DNA of 64,000 bases, from assembly GCA_024401565.1 (NCBI GenBank), contig JAKSKU010000002.1:1-64000 (forward strand), in the 5' to 3' direction. The notes below the pieces were generated by a model, which saw only the letters and a list, made by a program, of their open reading frames with translations, did no database searches and was not told where the DNA came from. The stretch comes from Paludibacteraceae bacterium. GTDB taxonomy: Bacteria; Bacteroidota; Bacteroidia; Bacteroidales; Paludibacteraceae. The stretch's first letter is position 1, and each line of letters begins with the position of its first letter. Positions 62,693 to 64,000 of the stretch are shown here, piece after piece. Position numbers and translations under genes: made by a program.

Positions 62693-63139
62693 TTATTCAG
62701 CAACAACGTTGAATTTAATCTCAGCAGCAACCTCCTTGTGAAGACGAGCAACAGCAACGTACTCACCAAGAGCCTTAACAGACTCCTTAAGAGAGATAAT
62801 CTTTCTTTCAACATTGAATCCAGCCTTCTCAAGAGCCTCTGCGATCTGAATGTTAGTTACAGAACCGTAGATAGCGCCAGACTCCTTGTTAGCCTTAGTT
62901 GCGATTGTAAGTGAAACACCGTTCAACTTAGCAGCCAACTCCTCAGCATCAGCCTTGATCTTAGCAAGCTTGTGTGCTCTCTGCTTCAAGTTCTCAGCCA
63001 ATACCTTCTTTGCAGAAGGAGTAGCAACGATAGCCATTCCCTGAGGAATAAGGTAGTTAAGACCGTATCCGTTCTTTACCTTTACAACGTCATCCTTGTA
63101 ACCAAGATTTGCGACGTCCTGTAGCAATATAATTTCCAT
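62693..63139 (-). CDS. rplI: Ribosomal protein bL9
   Basis: 148 residues. The start MEIILLQDVANLGYKDDVVKV and the following NGYGLNYLIPQGMA are diagnostic for L9, a two-domain 50S protein with a long connecting helix. Last gene of the S6-S18-L9 operon. Confidence 0.98.
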   Translation of the reverse strand: MEIILLQDVANLGYKDDVVKVKNGYGLNYLIPQGMAIVATPSAKKVLAENLKQRAHKLAKIKADAEELAAKLNGVSLTIATKANKESGAIYGSVTNIQIAEALEKAGFNVERKIISLKESVKALGEYVAVARLHKEVAAEIKFNVVAE

Positions 63140-63157
63140 TGTTATTCCTCCTGTTTA

Positions 63158-63427
63158 TTACTTCAACAAATCTGTTACGTATGGTAGCAATGCAAGGTGA
63201 CGAGCACGCTTAACAGCCTGAGCAACCTTACGCTGGAACTTCAAAGATGTACCAGTTAGACGGCGAGGCAAAATCTTACCCTGCTCGTTAAGGAACTTCT
63301 TCAAAAATTCAGGATCCTTGTAGTCGATATACTTGATACCGTTCTTCTTGAAACGGCAGTACTTCTTTCTCTTAACGTCTACTGTAGGAGGCGTCAAATA
63401 TCTAATTTCTGATGCGTTCTGTGCCAT
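63158..63427 (-). CDS. rpsR: Ribosomal protein bS18
   Basis: 89 residues. [20 protein letters not shown] and [22 protein letters not shown] are typical S18. It pairs with S6 on the 30S platform; rpsF ends 4 bp before it. Confidence 0.98.
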   Translation of the reverse strand: MAQNASEIRYLTPPTVDVKRKKYCRFKKNGIKYIDYKDPEFLKKFLNEQGKILPRRLTGTSLKFQRKVAQAVKRARHLALLPYVTDLLK

Positions 63428-63431
63428 AATC

Positions 63432-63770
63432 TTAGTTCTCCTTTTTACCGTTCTTTCTCTTTGCAGCGTACTCTACTGCATACTTGTCCAACTTAGTAGT
63501 CAAGAAACGTAGTACCTTCTCGTCACGACGGAACTGAAGCTCCAATTTCTCTACCATTGTAGGCTCTGCCTCAAACTCGAACAAGCAGTAAAAGCCTGAG
63601 CTCTTCTTGTCGATTGAATAAGCAAGCTTACGCATTCCCCAAAGCTCCTCATTAACGATCTTTGAACCTTCGTTAACAAGAATGCTCTTGAATTTTCCTG
63701 CCGTTTCCTTCATCTGTTCGTCAGACAAAACGGGAGTTAAGATGAAAACGACCTCGTAATGATTCAACAT
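63432..63770 (-). CDS. rpsF: Ribosomal protein bS6
   Basis: 112 residues. [19 protein letters not shown] and [20 protein letters not shown] match bS6. First gene of the S6-S18-L9 operon. In many bacteria the S6-S18 complex binds the operon leader; I cannot confirm such a structure in the short A/T-rich leader here. Confidence 0.98.
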   Translation of the reverse strand: MLNHYEVVFILTPVLSDEQMKETAGKFKSILVNEGSKIVNEELWGMRKLAYSIDKKSSGFYCLFEFEAEPTMVEKLELQFRRDEKVLRFLTTKLDKYAVEYAAKRKNGKKEN

Positions 63771-63809
63771 AACTTGTTTATTAAAATTAATTTTACTTTA
63801 AAAGTGGTG

Positions 63810-63817
63810 CAAAAGTA
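63810..63817 (-). promoter_or_regulatory. Promoter of the S6-S18-L9 operon
   Basis: TACTTTTG on the minus strand, exact TAnnTTTG, with a TTG about 20 bp upstream that fits the -33 element. Confidence 0.75.
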
Positions 63818-63934
63818 GTCATTTTTTTTCTTCCAAACAAGAGTTTGTCGTTTTTTGAAGAAAATGTTGATAAATAAAGGCTCCTTTTCGGCCTTTCGAC
63901 TGGTTTTATCTCTTTTTTCAATGATCCAAAACCA

Positions 63935-64000
63935 TCATTTAGACCTGAGCAACGTGAAATGTCCTGTATAGACTCTGTCTATTGACATGATGTCTACCAC
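63935..64000 (-). CDS. Possible 3' end of a gene cut by the window edge
   Basis: A minus-strand frame open from the window edge to TGA at 63935-63937, ending VYTGHFTLLRSK. A hairpin AAAGGC (63876-63881) with GCCTTT (63891-63896) lies downstream and could be its terminator. Only 21 codons are visible, so this is tentative. Confidence 0.25.
   Translation of the reverse strand: MVDIMSIDRVYTGHFTLLRSK

Overview
The window is a piece of a Bacteroidota genome, most likely Bacteroidales. The evidence is: (1) at least 20 exact copies of the Bacteroidota -7 promoter element TAnnTTTG at sensible distances from genes or tRNAs; (2) several secreted proteins ending in type IX secretion (T9SS) sorting-like domains; (3) FISUMP-type and DUF4377-type domains and the rpsF-rpsR-rplI order. 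I cannot name the genus.

Layout. 1-2172 is a Cas12a-type (V-A) CRISPR array of 33 repeats with no cas gene in view; the cas genes would lie to the left. 2173-7200 is rich in short dispersed repeats (REP-like hairpins with a GTAG flank, and a 172-bp tandem repeat) around a secreted protein, a small membrane protein, a DUF5131 protein and nudC. 7210-14580 holds pyrH, an M23 peptidase, grpE-dnaJ, a MORN protein, a GNAT acetyltransferase, a DUF4377 protein and a histidine phosphatase. 14741-21022 holds two large VIT/von Willebrand A paralogues. 21223-36385 is housekeeping: ClC channel, recJ, a dapL-like aminotransferase, glmS, a DoxX-thioredoxin protein with a 54-residue lipoprotein, lpxB, surE and a fused carA-carB.

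36470-46900 is the accessory island and the most interesting part. Four genes each start with a TIR domain that keeps the catalytic-type glutamate, and each has a different C-terminus: formylglycine-generating-enzyme-like, zinc-ribbon, FISUMP, and a degenerate Hsp70 ATPase domain. They follow, on one strand and with gaps of 12-80 nt, a CASTOR/POLLUX-like channel with RCK domains and a C-terminal RyR domain. A second channel paralogue lies just upstream. A 60-bp perfect direct repeat brackets the TIR genes plus the first channel. I suggest a TIR-signalling system with a RyR-domain channel as effector or sensor. The idea that a TIR-made nucleotide acts on the channel is inference.

47023-50140 holds two tandem T9SS cargo paralogues that share an exact 307-bp 3' segment. 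50512-54321 has two tRNA-Arg genes, nadE, and luxS followed by a NUP-family (nucleoside phosphorylase-like) gene. 54400-64000 has a ketopantoate-reductase-like gene, a lipoprotein, rnr, another T9SS cargo, lrp-cysS, and the S6-S18-L9 ribosomal operon.

Smaller structures found by eye: a MITE-like element in two copies, each flanked by an 8-bp direct repeat (12513-12628 and 46801-46880, the second inside the leader of a channel gene); heptanucleotide repeats that run through or abut the stop codons of five genes; and a 255-bp tandem duplication plus a seed-mismatched spacer pair in the CRISPR array.
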